A stretch of DNA of 64,000 bases, from NCBI GenBank assembly GCA_025677835.1, contig JAIXMR010000011.1, positions 77,501 to 141,500 on the forward strand, given 5' to 3'. Of the stretch, positions 33,558 through 46,013 are shown piece after piece. The position numbers and the translations under genes were made by a program. This stretch comes from Sporodiniella umbellata. Taxonomy: Eukaryota > Mucoromycota > Mucoromycetes > Mucorales > Rhizopodaceae. The notes below the pieces were generated by a model, which saw nothing but the letters and a program-made list of their open reading frames with translations, had not been told where the DNA came from and searched no databases. Each line of letters opens with the position of its first letter. Position 1 is the stretch's first letter.

Positions 33558-34667
33558 TTATTTAAACTCAAAGGATTTCTTTTCCAAGCATTTTGACCAA
33601 AAGGAAAGTGAATGTTCAATCCAACTTTTGCAGTCTTGACCAGCAATTCTTCTAGAACACCAAATAAGCCGCTCACTAAGCTTATTTTCCAGTTTCACTG
33701 ATGAAACATCTGTATTGAGACCATGCTCCAGTTGGCCCCAAAATCCTTCCACAGGACTCAAAAAAAATGAGTGGGGAGGTAAAAAGAGTAACTTATGATC
33801 AAAATATTCTACACATTTTTCCAATTCTTTGTATTTAAGAATTAGACTGTAGTCAAATAACAAGTACTTGTGCGGTAGACGTTTGGTAACTATAGTATGG
33901 ACGACTTGATCTACAAATTCTTGGAGGTCGGTTTTTTCTTGTGCTAGGTCCTTCTCAGCTTTGCGCATAGAAATATTTATAACTCCGTTGGACGATATAG
34001 CTGCAATGATAGTCGCATTTGGCCCTGATGCGTTAGTTGTTGTTCGACAGGGCCTATCTAGACCGGGCCATGCCTTTATACGCTTAACAGATCGACTGAA
34101 TTTTGTCTCACTAATGAAAGCAACTTCAGAAAAGAAATCGATTTTCTCTTTGACCCAAGCTGAAACAAATTCATGACGAAGCCGGATTGTGTCTTTATCG
34201 TTTAAATTATTATATAGCTGAGACTGAGTTCGTTTATAGCGCAGGTGTAAACGATTTCTCATATACGAGCGAAGCGATCTTGCAGTAACTGATATACCTT
34301 GGAATTCTTCGGACAAGCTCATGATAGCCTCGCTGCATCCTAACAAAGGGTTTTTTTCCATCAAGTTGAAGATATAAGCAATATGCTTATCCTCAAGTAT
34401 AGTTTCTGGCTGCTTTCTTAAAAATGAACAGAAGGTGTCCTCTTGGCCTGCCTCAGATAGTTCATTCCACTTGTTTACATTTTTAAATGCAGTATTTTCA
34501 GAAATTTTAAGTTTTCGAGCACCCTCTCTAATGGTGAGAGAGGGCATTTCAATAAGTAAATCAATCAGTTGTGCCGATCTGATGTCACACCTAAAGACAG
34601 TTTTGCAAAGTAATTCCTGAACATTTGCTTCTTCTTTTTTCATGAGATTTTGGAAGGTATGCTCCAT
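33558..34667 (-). mobile_element. IS630/Tc1-mariner-type transposase gene, probably inactive or co-opted
   Basis: A single intact frame of 369 residues. The N-terminus has a homeodomain-like helix-turn-helix (about residues 32-66, MPSLTIREGARKLKISENTA). The C-terminal part follows the DDE_3 pattern of Tc1/IS630 enzymes. The second catalytic Asp is in LLFDYSLI (family: DNA-x-x-H) and the catalytic Glu in FLPPHSFFLSPVEGFWGQL. The position of the first Asp, normally in F-x-D-E-t-x-F, reads FISETKFS, so Asp appears replaced by Ser. The frame has no stops or shifts, which is unusual for a dead element and leaves room for recent loss or a retained non-transposition role. No terminal inverted repeats or target duplication were identified. 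The surroundings are AT-rich and gene-poor. Confidence 0.8.
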
Positions 34668-35683
34668 CTTTTTCTTTTTTACAATTCCTTAATCAAACTT
34701 AAAACTACATCCCAGACTTGCAACGTATCTCAAAGTCGGTGGTTCAACTATATTGTTGAAACACAGTTTTCGTTTTGACACATTATGTTTGGGCCTCTTT
34801 TTCTATTTCTTGATTTTGTTCCTGGCAGCTTGCGGTATTTTCAAGACACTCATAGATATTCATAGACTGTCTTTCAGCAATAAGTTTGTCTGAGATTGTA
34901 AATTCAAACTATAACCTATGGTTATAGAAATGGCCATTAAATTTGCTTTTTAAATCGTCTTTCAAACATGCTGTAAACTAACCTAGTAATACCCTGATTA
35001 CTTGGTGAAACGCTTTGAAATAGCCGCTTTAATTAGGTATGGCTTGTGCCCAAGCCAGTTAGGTAGTGTAAGAGTGACCTGCTAAAAAAAAAAAAACGAG
35101 CTCTAGCTTATATCAATCTATTGACAGCGTAGTTTCGCTTTCTATTGTATATTAAACCTGTTATCAGTGAATTTCTGACAAAATTTTTTTTGAATGAACG
35201 GGAGTTAATTGCTCTTATTATCCAATATCACTATATAAATTTGAAATGAATAGACACCCCTCATGCAAGTAGTGACATTGTATTTTACTATTGAAACCTC
35301 AATTTCAAATAAATCCCTACAGCTATAAAAAAGAAAGATTTTTTTTTAGTTAGAGTTGCTGAAATTCATTTCTTGTCGTTGTCGAAACAGAATCAAATAG
35401 TGATACATCTTATAAATCGCGCTGCTGGAAGGGAGTGGAGTAAAAAAAAGAGAAGAGTACTCAAAATAAATCGTTTTTTTAGCCTTTGATAAGAAGGGCA
35501 AAAATTTCCAAACCTCTTTGGATTCATCATACAAACAGAATCGACGCAAAGCGAGCGTTTTGACCGTCCGAAAATTTGAAAGGTAATAGAGTTTCTATAT
35601 AAACTTCGGACTTTATACAATAAACCTAAGATATCATCCCTGTCTTATGCCTTTTTTTTCTTTTTTTTAACTGTATTTTCTAA
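34668..35683. other. AT-rich spacer, right flank of transposase
   Basis: About 1 kb with no supported gene. It should contain the promoters of the transposase (minus) and the TPR protein gene (plus). A small palindrome AACTATAACCTATGGTTATAG lies near 34907-34926. Confidence 0.5.
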
Positions 35684-36805
35684 ATGTCACTTTTAAAATT
35701 TTCAGGATTACTCGGGAAAGGAAACTCATTGAAAAAAAACTCAAGTTTGTCTTTTTGTCAAAGAAACATGTTCACAAAAAGTCTTCAGCGATCTGATCCC
35801 AAACCAAACTTTTCAACTAGTCCGTACAACGATGCGGTTCAGCGTATAAAGTCGCAAGCCAAGCTCGCAGGAAAAATCACGGGCTATACTGTGCTTTCAG
35901 TAAGCGCTGCCTTGGGCATTATCTGGCAAATGTCTCATTGGTACATTGAGTACCGAATGGAATCTACACCTGTTGAATTGGGATACAAGGGTCGTAACTT
36001 GCTTCATGGTGCTTATTATCGCGAATCCATTGCGCCCGACTATGAAATTGCCACTGTTTACATTAGAGAAGTTCTGAGAGTTGCCCTTGAAGAGCAAAAC
36101 TTAGCAGAAAACTCAGATGTGGTAATCGATTTGCGATTGAGATTAGCTCAAGATGAAGACAAGTCAGGAAATCTTTTGGAAGCAATCACCGAGTCAACTA
36201 GAGCATGGAAACTACTGCTAGAGAAGGAAGTCAATAAAAAAGCTATTGGAGCCGCAAAGCATATTGGAGATCTGTATATGAGGATTGGAGATCTTGAACA
36301 CGCAGAAGAATATCTTGCATGGGCACTTCATGCATCTCAGAAGGCAGATAAGGGTGGTATGCTTGACTTGAAGATAAAACTTTCGCTAGCAAACTTGTAT
36401 GCCATACAGCGCAACTTTTTATTGGCACAACCCCTTTTGTCGCAAGTATTGCAATCTTTGCCAGAGTCAGAGATATGCTTAAAAGCTATTGTACAAAATC
36501 AAATCTCAGAAATTAAGTATGGGTTAAAGAAAACTGAGGAATCTATGGGATGGGCGCAGGCGGCTTTGAATACTTGCTCTAAGGATACAGGCAATCAAGA
36601 TTGTCTTGAATGTGGTGCTGTTGTATCAAACAACTTGGGAACCATATTTGAAGCAAAGGGCGAGTTTGAACAAGCAGTTGCGTACTATACCCAGGCTGTC
36701 AATTACTCTTCAAATATTGATGATAGCGTGGCCCGTCAAAAGTATATTCTTAACTCAGAAAGAGTACAAGATATACTTGCAAAAAAAGAGTTGGAAGGAA
36801 AATAG
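35684..36805 (+). CDS. mitochondrial TPR protein, Mgr3-like
   Basis: An intronless frame of 373 residues. The first 60 residues are basic and hydroxylated with few acids, fitting a mitochondrial presequence. A single membrane segment follows (about 66-86, GYTVLSVSAALGIIWQMSHW). The rest is helical with TPR-like repeats: LRLRLAQDEDKSGNLLEAIT, KHIGDLYMRIGDLEHAEEYL, LANLYAIQRNFLLAQPLLSQ and NNLGTIFEAKGEFEQAVAYY. A single membrane anchor followed by TPRs matches yeast Mgr3, an adaptor of the inner-membrane i-AAA protease that delivers substrates to Yme1; animal TTC19 has a similar layout. Assignment to Mgr3 rests on architecture and general similarity, so it is moderate. An alternative start at the internal Met29 would shorten the presequence. 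Confidence 0.65.
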   Translation: MSLLKFSGLLGKGNSLKKNSSLSFCQRNMFTKSLQRSDPKPNFSTSPYNDAVQRIKSQAKLAGKITGYTVLSVSAALGIIWQMSHWYIEYRMESTPVELGYKGRNLLHGAYYRESIAPDYEIATVYIREVLRVALEEQNLAENSDVVIDLRLRLAQDEDKSGNLLEAITESTRAWKLLLEKEVNKKAIGAAKHIGDLYMRIGDLEHAEEYLAWALHASQKADKGGMLDLKIKLSLANLYAIQRNFLLAQPLLSQVLQSLPESEICLKAIVQNQISEIKYGLKKTEESMGWAQAALNTCSKDTGNQDCLECGAVVSNNLGTIFEAKGEFEQAVAYYTQAVNYSSNIDDSVARQKYILNSERVQDILAKKELEGK

Positions 36806-37093
36806 AGCACAAATTTTTATATACACATAAAAAAGAAAACATAAGATACTCACAAATACAAGAGTATGTAAATAATAAAACAAAACGTATAAAAACTTTT
36901 TCAAAAAGAAAAAAAGAGTGGATCTGTAATGATATATACAAAAGATGAAATGGTTAGAGCGTCAAGAAGGGAAAGTATGTGCTTGTAAGCTGTGCGTATG
37001 TGTGAGCATGTGTGAATATGTGCGAAAGTATGAATATGCCTGGTTCGTTGATACTAATTAAAAAAGAAAGAAAGAAAGGGAAATATTTTACAT

Positions 37094-40000
37094 CTAGCGA
37101 AACGAGACATATTGTTGCTCTGTATTGTTGATTATTTCGTCGATCTTTGATACGATGTGCTAAAAATGAGAGGGTTTGTTAGCTTGCCATTGAAAGACAC
37201 TTGATTTAGCTTACGGATCGCAGTCCACGCACAGTCTCAAGTGGATTACTTTGGTGAGGTTGGTGTCTCATTTGCTGCTGAGACTGAATCATGTTGTCTA
37301 ACACGCTATTCAGCTCATCTTTAAGCTGATATATTTTCTCGATGCCTACATTGGCAGACATACTATCCGGATAAGGCGTATGGTGATAGCTTTGAGATGA
37401 CTGAGGCTGAGAATAGAAAGACGTAGGGATGCTGCCTCTTTTGTTGAAATGACTTGTTCTTTCGCCATAACGTTGTTCATGCGCAAACCTATCGTCAAAG
37501 GAGTCTGGACGACGTAAAGATATCTCGTTTATTTTTTCTTCCACATAGCTCAAAACACTGCTGGCACTGTTGCTGCTACTGATGGAGTTGTACATATGAT
37601 GGCTATCCGCATTTGACAACAAGAATGCAGGGTCGCTCGAGCTATATGCAGCACTACTGAAGGTACTGTTGTGACTAACACTGCCCCCAGTCGACGGTCT
37701 TGACAGCGGTTCAGGCGATGGGGTATGCAAAATTCTCGAGTCCATACTGTTGCACTTTTGGTGATTTCTTTGAATGTGGTAAGGCAATGGACGACGCAAA
37801 GAATGATCTTGATGATGGCTTGGATTGTATAGGAAGTCATCTTCTCGTGTATTTATGGAACTATAGGAATCAGACGATTGTGTCTCGTTATAGGCAAACA
37901 TGTCGGATGTACTGCGGCTCAAGTTCTCTAGGTGCCTATAATAAGGCTGTGTATCTGCCTCGGAATAGCAGTTCCTTGTAACACTATCGAGTGTGTTTGC
38001 ATAGTTGACAGGTGTGACAGGAGGGGTATTGTATTGATGAACTTCACGAAACATGCGTTCATTATTACTATTTTTTGCAGCTACTTCAAGAATGGGATCT
38101 GAAACACATGCCGTTGTCGACGGATCTATCGACAGTTCGTGGGACTGGTTGCCAATGGTAGAGATTGAGCTTCTCGAGGGGGATGTAGAACGAGATCTAG
38201 CACCAAATAGTCGACCCATACTCATATTACTTGCTGCTCTAGTTAGAGATCTTGATCTAGAGCGTGTTCTAGCTCGTTCTCGCATCAAGCCATCGTGGAT
38301 ACAAGAGTAGGTTTCGGTAGCTCGAAGTTTTCTTTCGTAAAAAAAGCCTTTTTTTTTGTTATTTTTTTTTCAAGTGAGTCTATTTTTGTTCATTTGTTTC
38401 AATTTAAACTTACAGTTATTCCACAGTGTTTTTATAAAATCAAGTGACCTTCCATCCGAACGAATATCATCATTAATAAGCAACTCAGTTTCAACATCTC
38501 GACTATCGCGAATAGGTGTTAGGCTGATTTTCGAGTAAATCTTTTGCCTGAATCCACCGTTTTCTCTTTTAACAAGAATAACAACCCACACGTCTTTGAC
38601 TGGCAGACTTTTCAAGTCGATCTTTTCGTTTTCAATGTATACAACTAGAATATTATTCTTTTGTTTTGTGAGTCCTCATCACTTTTTTTCTTTTTTTTGT
38701 TGCTGTAAAGTTACCCTGTATACTGATTTTTTGTAAGAATCAATGTCGTATATTCGGGCGAAAGTGGGGATGTTAAAGTTGTTATTGCAGTATAACTCTG
38801 ATTTTTCTAGGCGTAGTTTTTAATAAAATGACAGAAAAATCAGCTGTTTTTTCTACTTACCCAAATTTGCTGTGGCGACTTGCATTTGACAGAGTTTTAT
38901 CAGCTCCTGTTTCTTTTCGATAAAACTTTCAATAGGAGATTGAGAGTTTTGAGCAGGGACAAGAGAATAAAGACGATCACTCTTCCTAAAGTAGCTATCA
39001 GCGTCATTCTCTGGCGCGTTAGGATCTCTTTCTGGTAGAGTAGCTCTCAAAAAGAAAGTCTCTGGTCTATCTAGAAGGCATGAAAAACAACAGAGTTAGT
39101 TCGGACCGACGTTTTATTGAGTGTAACCATGACACATGTTTGTTGTGTAACGTATTTGTTTTCCTTACCTTTTAGTCCATTAAACAATTCAACAGACCAG
39201 ATATTGGCCCAACCTTTGAATTCAAAGGGCTGGTCGTTAGTTTTCTTTGCTTTTTCTTCGATATTTTCGCAATAAGCGTGTCCTTGTAAAGAATAACTTT
39301 TGCGTTTTACAATGACTAACTTGTCTGAAAAGACCAAAATCGTTACTGGCCTTTGTGCTTTGCCTGATGATACTAAAAGTTCAGTAGCATCAAAATGGCC
39401 CAGCAGTTGACGTTTACCAACAAAAGTAGCCTATAATAACATGTTTAGCAATTTTTTAATATTACAGGTTGCTATGGTTACTGGAGCATTTTTGATTAAA
39501 GTGTAAAGCGGTAATAGAGGCGACTCAGAACCATACTGCATCTGATTGATATTTTTTGCTTTTTCTGAAGCCAGCTTTAGAAAATGAGTATCTGGATCTT
39601 GAGGCTCCAGTGAATTTAGTATGTCTAACAAGACAACGAGCGATATTAACAAAATAAGGCCTATAGAACTATATGCTATAAAAGCTGAACGTACCTGCCA
39701 AAAGCAAAGTGTATCTTGGCATACGTTGAACAGGAAGAATGAGCAAATCATTGATTCTGCGATTTTCTTCAAGTTTGGTGTTTATAATAAAATTTGAATA
39801 TGGGCGATTGCTCTTTGTCTTTTGCTGATGTGCCTTTAAGGAATCCTCTTTACTAAGAAAATAAGTTTTGTAGGGATCAAAAGTATCAATCTATAATTAA
39901 ACAATAAGCATATGGTTGTTATTACATCAATATAAATAAATATATACATGTCTTGCGCAAATCTGTCCAAACGACTCTGCAGATTGTCCAGACTGATATG

Positions 40001-40788
40001 TTTGCAAAGAATTTAAGAACTCTTTATTCAAATACAAAATGTCTTCAATGTTTAAAAAAATACGATTGAAGGTGTATTTGTCTAAAATAGGAGTTCTTTG
40101 TTGGTTGATTGATTCTCTCAGCGGCTTCATAATTTTAGTCACCAATTCTTGTAGCGAATTCACATAAGATGCTTCAGTTTTGATAAATTCCTGAATTATA
40201 TTGGTTGCCGACGGGCTACTCTGCGCATGAGATAGTTGCTATTTACTTGATTATTATAGATTTGAAAAAGAAAGAGAGGGCTGAGTAGGGATTTACCTGA
40301 GATGTTCTGTGTAAATTAGATGGGTTTTGAAGACTCATACTATCCTCCTCTTTGGTTTCAGTTATATACTTTTTGCCAAAAAAACGTTTAAACTGTTCTA
40401 TTCTAGTTTGTTCGGCTACCATATGTTATTTTCTTGTTAATTAATCTGAGGGAGCTTACGATCATTTCTGTTGTTGTTGGGTACAAGAACGTCAATATTC
40501 TGACTCTATATACAATATAGGTTACAAAAACAAATAATTTCCCTTTTTGGCTGTGTTTTTTTTTTCTTACAAGAGGGCGTTTTGTGCTATTCAAAATCTG
40601 TTTTCCAATTTCTCTGCAATGGTCTGAAATGTTGATATCTTTCAAAATAGGAATATGTCTCTCTTTATGTGTGTTGCAGATGTATTGGAAAGGCGTTTCT
40701 CTTACAATATCGGCGAAGATCTGTTGAAAGAAAAAATTTCATTGGTCAATACTGATTTTACGATGCCGTGTACCTTATTTCCTTCCAT
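37094..40788 (-). CDS. Rho guanine nucleotide exchange factor (DH-PH)
   Basis: Thirteen exons on the minus strand: 40774-40788, 40571-40720, 40460-40505, 40297-40415, 39948-40238, 39695-39890, 39482-39624, 39169-39430, 38861-39070, 38715-38797, 38414-38657, 37215-38347 and 37094-37159 (985 residues). The DH domain (about 117-300) shows EFIKTEASYVNSLQELVTKI, FNRIFLNIEDILYLNKEFL and the hallmark LLILPVQRMPRYTLLLADIL. A PH-like region follows: ATFVGKRQLLGHFDATELL, RPVTILVFSDKLVIVKRKSY and GWANIWSVELFNGLKG. The C-terminal 360 residues start with an R/S-rich patch (RARTRSRSRSLTR) and are otherwise Ser/Tyr/His-rich and disordered, closing with a short helix VSKIDEIINN. Role: activating a Rho-type GTPase in polarity and wall growth. 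The five-codon first exon is the least certain part. No CNH domain is seen. Confidence 0.85.
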
Positions 40789-41920
40789 GGTGTTTATAAT
40801 AAAATGAAAAGTGACACAGTTTGGATGAAGCAATTAGTCAAATAATGTGAATCTTAAAAAAAAGGGGGCAAAAAAAAAGAAAGAAAAAAGAAAGAGAGAG
40901 AAAGAAAGGGAAAAAGAAGCAACATTGTCTATCCCGATGATGTTTATGAAAGAAAGCAGTACAAGGAGACAGTAAGGTGACACGAAAATATCTCCCGAAG
41001 CATTTCGTTCTGCCTCACTTTTTGATACTATCATCATGAAATGATATGTATCACCAGCATGGTTTATTATACACTCTAGAATGCCTGTTTATAACGTATA
41101 CAATAGCATAGCCGCAAATCGCTGTATTATGAAACATTTGTGTTCACAGTTTCCTTTTTTGAATGCGTAATCAGCACTTTACGTGCATTAAGGGCTAACT
41201 AGCTGAAAAAAAAACCTATGTATTTCTACTGATACAAAAGTTTTCATTGGCCTTTTTCCTTTTCTTTCATAATACAAAAGAAATAAAAAATAGAGACTCG
41301 TTACAACAAATGTGTATTGCTTTTTTTGTTTACCATTTCTTATAAAGGTAGTCAAAGGGGGAAAATGACATCAAGCAGCCACATTTTACCTAAGGCTAAT
41401 GCGTTCTTCTCCGAGAGAAAAAGACACACCCGTTACACTAGTTGCTCACACCATATGTCTTCGGCTCACTCCGCAGAGGTTTTATTTTATTTTATTCTTT
41501 TCAGCAAAGAAAAAAAAATCTGTCGTCATACGGAGGTACCATACAATATAAAGAAAGCTTTTCTTAGAAGGTATCTATATATATACAAAATCTTAAATCT
41601 ACTTATAAAATAAAGCTAAACACAACTCTTATTTTATCAATAAGACTAGGGAAAAAAGTAAATACCTGTAGATATCTAGAACCAAGCTGTTGTATTATCT
41701 TTCTCAACAGTAAGAATCAATCTTGTTGATAGTTTTTGCTTTTCTTCTTTGTATAAAGATAGCTGTATACTATTGAAGGGCAGAAAATGTAAAGGGAGTG
41801 TCTCTCACAGCACTATTAGTGCGTTTATGTAAGTGCTTTGATACAAAAGGAGTAGCGCTGTCAAGTGCCTTCTTATGGTACTTGCGTATTTTGGTGTACC
41901 ATAGTTTGATACTACCGTAT

Positions 41921-41954
<34 letters not shown>

Positions 41955-42182
41955 CTTCTGATTGTATTTAGCAAGTTTATATTGCAGTTTTTTAAAGCAT
42001 TATATTTGTATTTTAATGTAAAACTACACTTTGAGAAGGAAAAGACACAGTTACACATAGAAGGTCTCTTTGACACTTGCATTACAGTAAATATACAAGC
42101 ACATATTAATGTGAAAGACACCTACAGCTGCTGAGGTAGTGCATCGAATGGTAAAATAAAAAAAAAATGTTTATTTAATGAG
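40789..42182. other. AT-rich spacer
   Basis: About 1.4 kb between the RhoGEF start and the Prp31 stop. It holds a G/A-rich block near 40858-40918 and a T29 run near 41923-41951. A frame at 41317-41613 lacks any family signal and was not called. Confidence 0.5.
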
Positions 42183-43802
42183 TTATTTTCTTATGATAGA
42201 GAAGGCACCATCGCCAAAGTACTTTTCGTCATTCTTCTTTTCTTTAGACTGCTCTAAAATGGCAGTGGGATCGACCAGCTCCATACTTTGTGCTGGCGTA
42301 AATGCAAGTGATGATGCTAAACCTGAAGTAGCTGTACCAGACATACGGTTTGAGTAAGACTTGAGTTTTGGTGCTTTGATTTTATTCCTTTGATCAGAGA
42401 CAGAGGCTCTGATTTTTCCTATTTGCTTCGCTGCCATTCCTAAGCCTTCAGTTTCATCACCATAACCTACTTCTTCTTCTGCTTCACCAAAAGCCATACG
42501 ATTACGTGCGGCTCTCAATTCTGTCATCGCATAGGCTTCTTTTTGTCTTCTAACGCGCTTTCCGCCTCTTCTTTTTTTGGGACCCTCATCAGGAACAGGT
42601 AAAGCCTTGGTGTTCTTTGATGGTAGCGGTTCTTGTAGCTTTTCTAACTTCAAATCGATATCGTCTCTTATTTTTCTTCCTTCATCTCCTGAAGGTGATT
42701 TATGGCTTGAGTCTATACGTGCTGCTAACGCAGCTTTTCCAGCAATAATTTTAACTGCCTTTCTGCGTAGGTCTTGAGGTACAGAGTTGACTAGCTCAGA
42801 GTAATAGATATAACCAGCGTGCTTCTCCATATGTGCTGACGAAAATCCAATATTGGTTTTTTTATTGTTGCCAAGTACTTGAACGTTACAAGCTGGTATT
42901 TTACAAAATGCCACTAGGCCACCAGCTGCTGTTAGTAACTTGGCTGCAGTGGATGTGCCTACAACGTGAGACAGATTGGGAGCAATGACTGACATTCTAG
43001 ATTCTACATAACTCATAATTTTTTTTCGTGCTGAATCTAAATCAGATACCATGTCACAGGCTTCTTCTGTAGATTTCCATTCCTCTTCTGTCAGTGGACG
43101 GCCACTTGTAGTAGATCCAGTTACAGTGATGACCATTACTGTAGCTGAGGGCAAAATAGGTCGAAGATCTATCTTTGTGATGTCCATTTCATTACCAATC
43201 GTTTTAACGGTACGTGCATATTCAAGTGGATTGTGAACTAGCGTCTCGAGCTCAGGGAATTTGGGCGCATAGTGATCGCGAATGAACTGGACGATGTCAT
43301 TCAAACAGAGTTTTATTGATATATATACGTGTCTTTTTTTTTTTTTTTTTTTTTCAATCATTTACCTTGTGAACAATCTGTATTTCGTTGTCGATCTCAG
43401 CTGTTATACTATTAGATTGAACCATAAGTGTGTATTCTTCATCCTCTTCGGTGGGCCCAATAACATTTGCAGCAGAACGATTGAGTTCTTTGAAATAGTC
43501 GATTTTCTGAAAAAAGCGTCAACTCAAATCTTTACACCTTTGTTTTTTCTTTTACTTCTTTATTAATAGCCCTTTACCTTAAGAACGTCTTGAGTTTGCT
43601 TGCTATGTAGCAATTTACACATTTTTTTCAAGCTATCGGGGCTGTCTTGAATATTTTTATTGGAATCGTTGTCTAAATCCATACTTTCTTCTGTCCCAGA
43701 CTGTCTTCTAGCTTCTGCTTCTTCATCGTAATCAGATTGAACTTCTTCTTCATCAGAAGTGAAATCCAAATCCGCAGCAAGCTCGTCAGCTAATGTAGCC
43801 AT
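42183..43802 (-). CDS. PRP31: U4/U6 snRNP protein Prp31
   Basis: Three exons on the minus strand, 43578-43802, 43366-43506 and 42183-43286 (489 residues). The N-terminus MATLADELAADLDF is typical of Prp31. It is followed by an acidic stretch, the NOSIC helix (LLHSKQTQDVLKKIDYF), and FIRDHYAPKFPELETLV. The Nop domain (about 200-330) contains MSVIAPNLSHVVGTSTAAKL, LLTAAGGLVAFCKIPACNVQ, NIGFSSAHMEKHAGYIYYSE and VPQDLRRKAVKIIAGKAALA, which bind 15.5K/U4 snRNA. The C-terminus has KKRRGGKRVRRQKEAYAMTE and MAFGEAEEEVGYGDE, the conserved Prp31 C-terminal region. Prp31 bridges U4/U6 and U5 in the tri-snRNP; U4atac/U6atac particles also use it. Length is near the usual 490-500. The assignment is firm. 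Confidence 0.97.
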
Positions 43803-45248
43803 ACTAAACTAGTCCTCTAAAAAAAACGGTAGCAAAGAAAAAAAAAGCATTTTTTTAATCAGCATCCGTCGGAGCGAATTCTCAGCCAGTAACCTCTTGA
43901 AAAACCAGTTGAATAGGCCACAGTCTCAGAAATATGTTAGTTTGGCTATGTATAGCTAGTTATAAAAGCGCTTGTAGGAAAAAAATAATCTGTCATGTAT
44001 TAAAGCAACCTTTGACTTTTAGATCAGTGGGATACATGTAACTAGCCTCTTTTTGTGTCAAACTTTAACATGTAAGGTAAAAACGTATTGAAGGAAAAAA
44101 AACTCCATAACGCTGCTAGCGCAAGAAGTTTGAACTTGTAAAAAAAGAGAACAACGAATAACAATTTTGAATGTCGAAAATATAACTACCAATTATTTAC
44201 TGCTTAATTCCTTCTGTGCATTTCTTTTTTTAAAAAAAGCATTCATAACTTTCTTTTTCTGAAGATATATAAAAGTTCTTATTACTAATATTGGTTTTGC
44301 CTCTACATTGCACAAGCTGCATGCAACATTTTTAAACCCGGTGAGTATTCTCATGTATTAACAAAGATCGTCAATAGATGCACCACAATAGCTTTTGTAA
44401 ATGACCAAAATTTATCCATAGTGATGCTATTTATGCATTGCGATACTATTGTTTAGGTAAAAGTCGTTATTGTGAGACTAGTACGTACGGACGCATGACT
44501 TGAGGCTAATGTTTTAGGTTATCATTTTACATTAAACGCTAACTTGACCCAAGCTACAGGATCTATCATACCAGGGCTGTAAACATGTGCTGATAATAAA
44601 GACTCATCAGCAATTGATTTGGCTTGAGGCAAACTGTTTTTAATAATTCTATTACAACACAAGTACTGTATGTATAAGCATACTTTGTCAGTTTAAACAC
44701 TATTGTCCTATACTTACAACTGCTGCGTAGCTTTAAAAAAGAAAAAAACTACACAACGCTTTAGCTATGTATGCCTTTCAATGCGATGTTGTTTTGTAAA
44801 AATATCTTTTTACTTCTTTTTGTGATCGCAGCCTCTTCTGCAAAAACAAAACACAGTATGGTCAATCACTACTGTCCATGGTAACTGTGTTCATCGTAAA
44901 CCTCTAGAGATTTTCAAATCACTCTCATGTTCTTTTCTTGAACTTACACAGCTATTGATATAATACGCTAAAAATATACCACTCTACACAGCGTTTTCTC
45001 GCTCAATCAACTCATGCGGCCATATCGACGATTTTGTAGAGACAGTAGTTACGACTGAGTTTATGATAATGTCATCTCATATGGCGAAAACCAGTTTCTC
45101 AGTAAGATAAAACAAACTCAGATCAGAACAAAGGGTTGTTACACACAGTTAAACAAAGAAATGTCACAGTAATCAATAAACTGTCACATAAGCTTTTAAA
45201 AGAGCTCCTTTTCAATTCTCTCTCTTCAGACATCTTCTTTATTCTTGG
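43803..45248. other. AT-rich spacer with divergent promoters
   Basis: About 1.4 kb between the start codons of Prp31 (minus) and the reductase-like gene (plus). No frame or RNA feature could be supported. Confidence 0.5.
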
Positions 45249-46013
45249 ATGGGACTATTTTATATACCTACGTGGTCTACACTAAACATATCTGCTTTTT
45301 TCTTTGGCTCAATAATCTCATTATGCGCTTTATCAAGTTATAAGTCACCTTACTCAAAGTTTGGCAGTCGTGTAAAGCTTGATACTATTCCTAGTCGTCA
45401 AGCGATGTTGGCTCTATACTTTCCTAGTTTTCTTGTTTGTTTGTTTTTTCAATGGCCAGTACTCAGTCTAAACCGCTTCGATCTTATTCATCTTTTGACC
45501 ACTTTTCATTTTTTCAAGCGTCTATTTGAGGTGATTTTTGTCCATATTTACAAAAGTAAAACCAACCCCTCAACTACGTTCATTATTATGTCTACCTATA
45601 CACTCACTACTCTGCTCGACTTGAAAGTTGCTCGAAATTTGCCTGTTAGCAACTATTCAAAGTTATGGGCTTTGGCAGGAACTAGTTGCTACTTTGTTGG
45701 TGAACTAATGAATGGTTATCATCATTATTTGCTAAGAAGACTTCGTGTTCCTAAATCGGCAGATTATCGATTACCACGTGGTGGACTTTTTAAGTGGATG
45801 GTTGCTCCTCATTATCAGTTTGAACAGTTGAGCTACTTGGGCCTCCTATTGATTAGTCAAAACATTGTATCTCTATCATTGAAATTCTTTCCATTTATCT
45901 ATTTAACTTTCAGAGCAAGACAAACTAAAATATGGTACAAAGAACATTTAGAAGCTGAAAAAGATAGAAAAGAAGTAGAAAACAAAGCATACATGATCCC
46001 ATTTTTACTCTAA
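45249..46013 (+). CDS. steroid 5-alpha-reductase-family membrane enzyme
   Basis: An intronless frame of 254 residues with five to six membrane segments. Signature blocks of the 3-oxo-5-alpha-steroid 4-dehydrogenase family are visible: HFFKRLFEVIFVHIYKS in the middle, and towards the C-terminus RLPRGGLFKWMVAPHYQFEQ followed by a membrane helix (family pattern G-G-L-F-x-x-x-x-x-P-H-Y-x-x-E). The family reduces double bonds next to an oxo group using NADPH and includes steroid reductases, polyprenol reductase and Tsc13-type enoyl-CoA reductases. The closing tyrosine/lysine-rich tail (KIWYKEHLEAEKDRKEVENK) is unlike a Tsc13 ending. The substrate is therefore left open. Location is expected to be the endoplasmic reticulum. 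Confidence 0.82.
   Translation: MGLFYIPTWSTLNISAFFFGSIISLCALSSYKSPYSKFGSRVKLDTIPSRQAMLALYFPSFLVCLFFQWPVLSLNRFDLIHLLTTFHFFKRLFEVIFVHIYKSKTNPSTTFIIMSTYTLTTLLDLKVARNLPVSNYSKLWALAGTSCYFVGELMNGYHHYLLRRLRVPKSADYRLPRGGLFKWMVAPHYQFEQLSYLGLLLISQNIVSLSLKFFPFIYLTFRARQTKIWYKEHLEAEKDRKEVENKAYMIPFLL

Noticed and set aside
33300..34960. Search for terminal inverted repeats and TA target duplication around the transposase.
   Set aside because: No matching pair could be seen by eye; a self-alignment would be needed to find degenerate ends.
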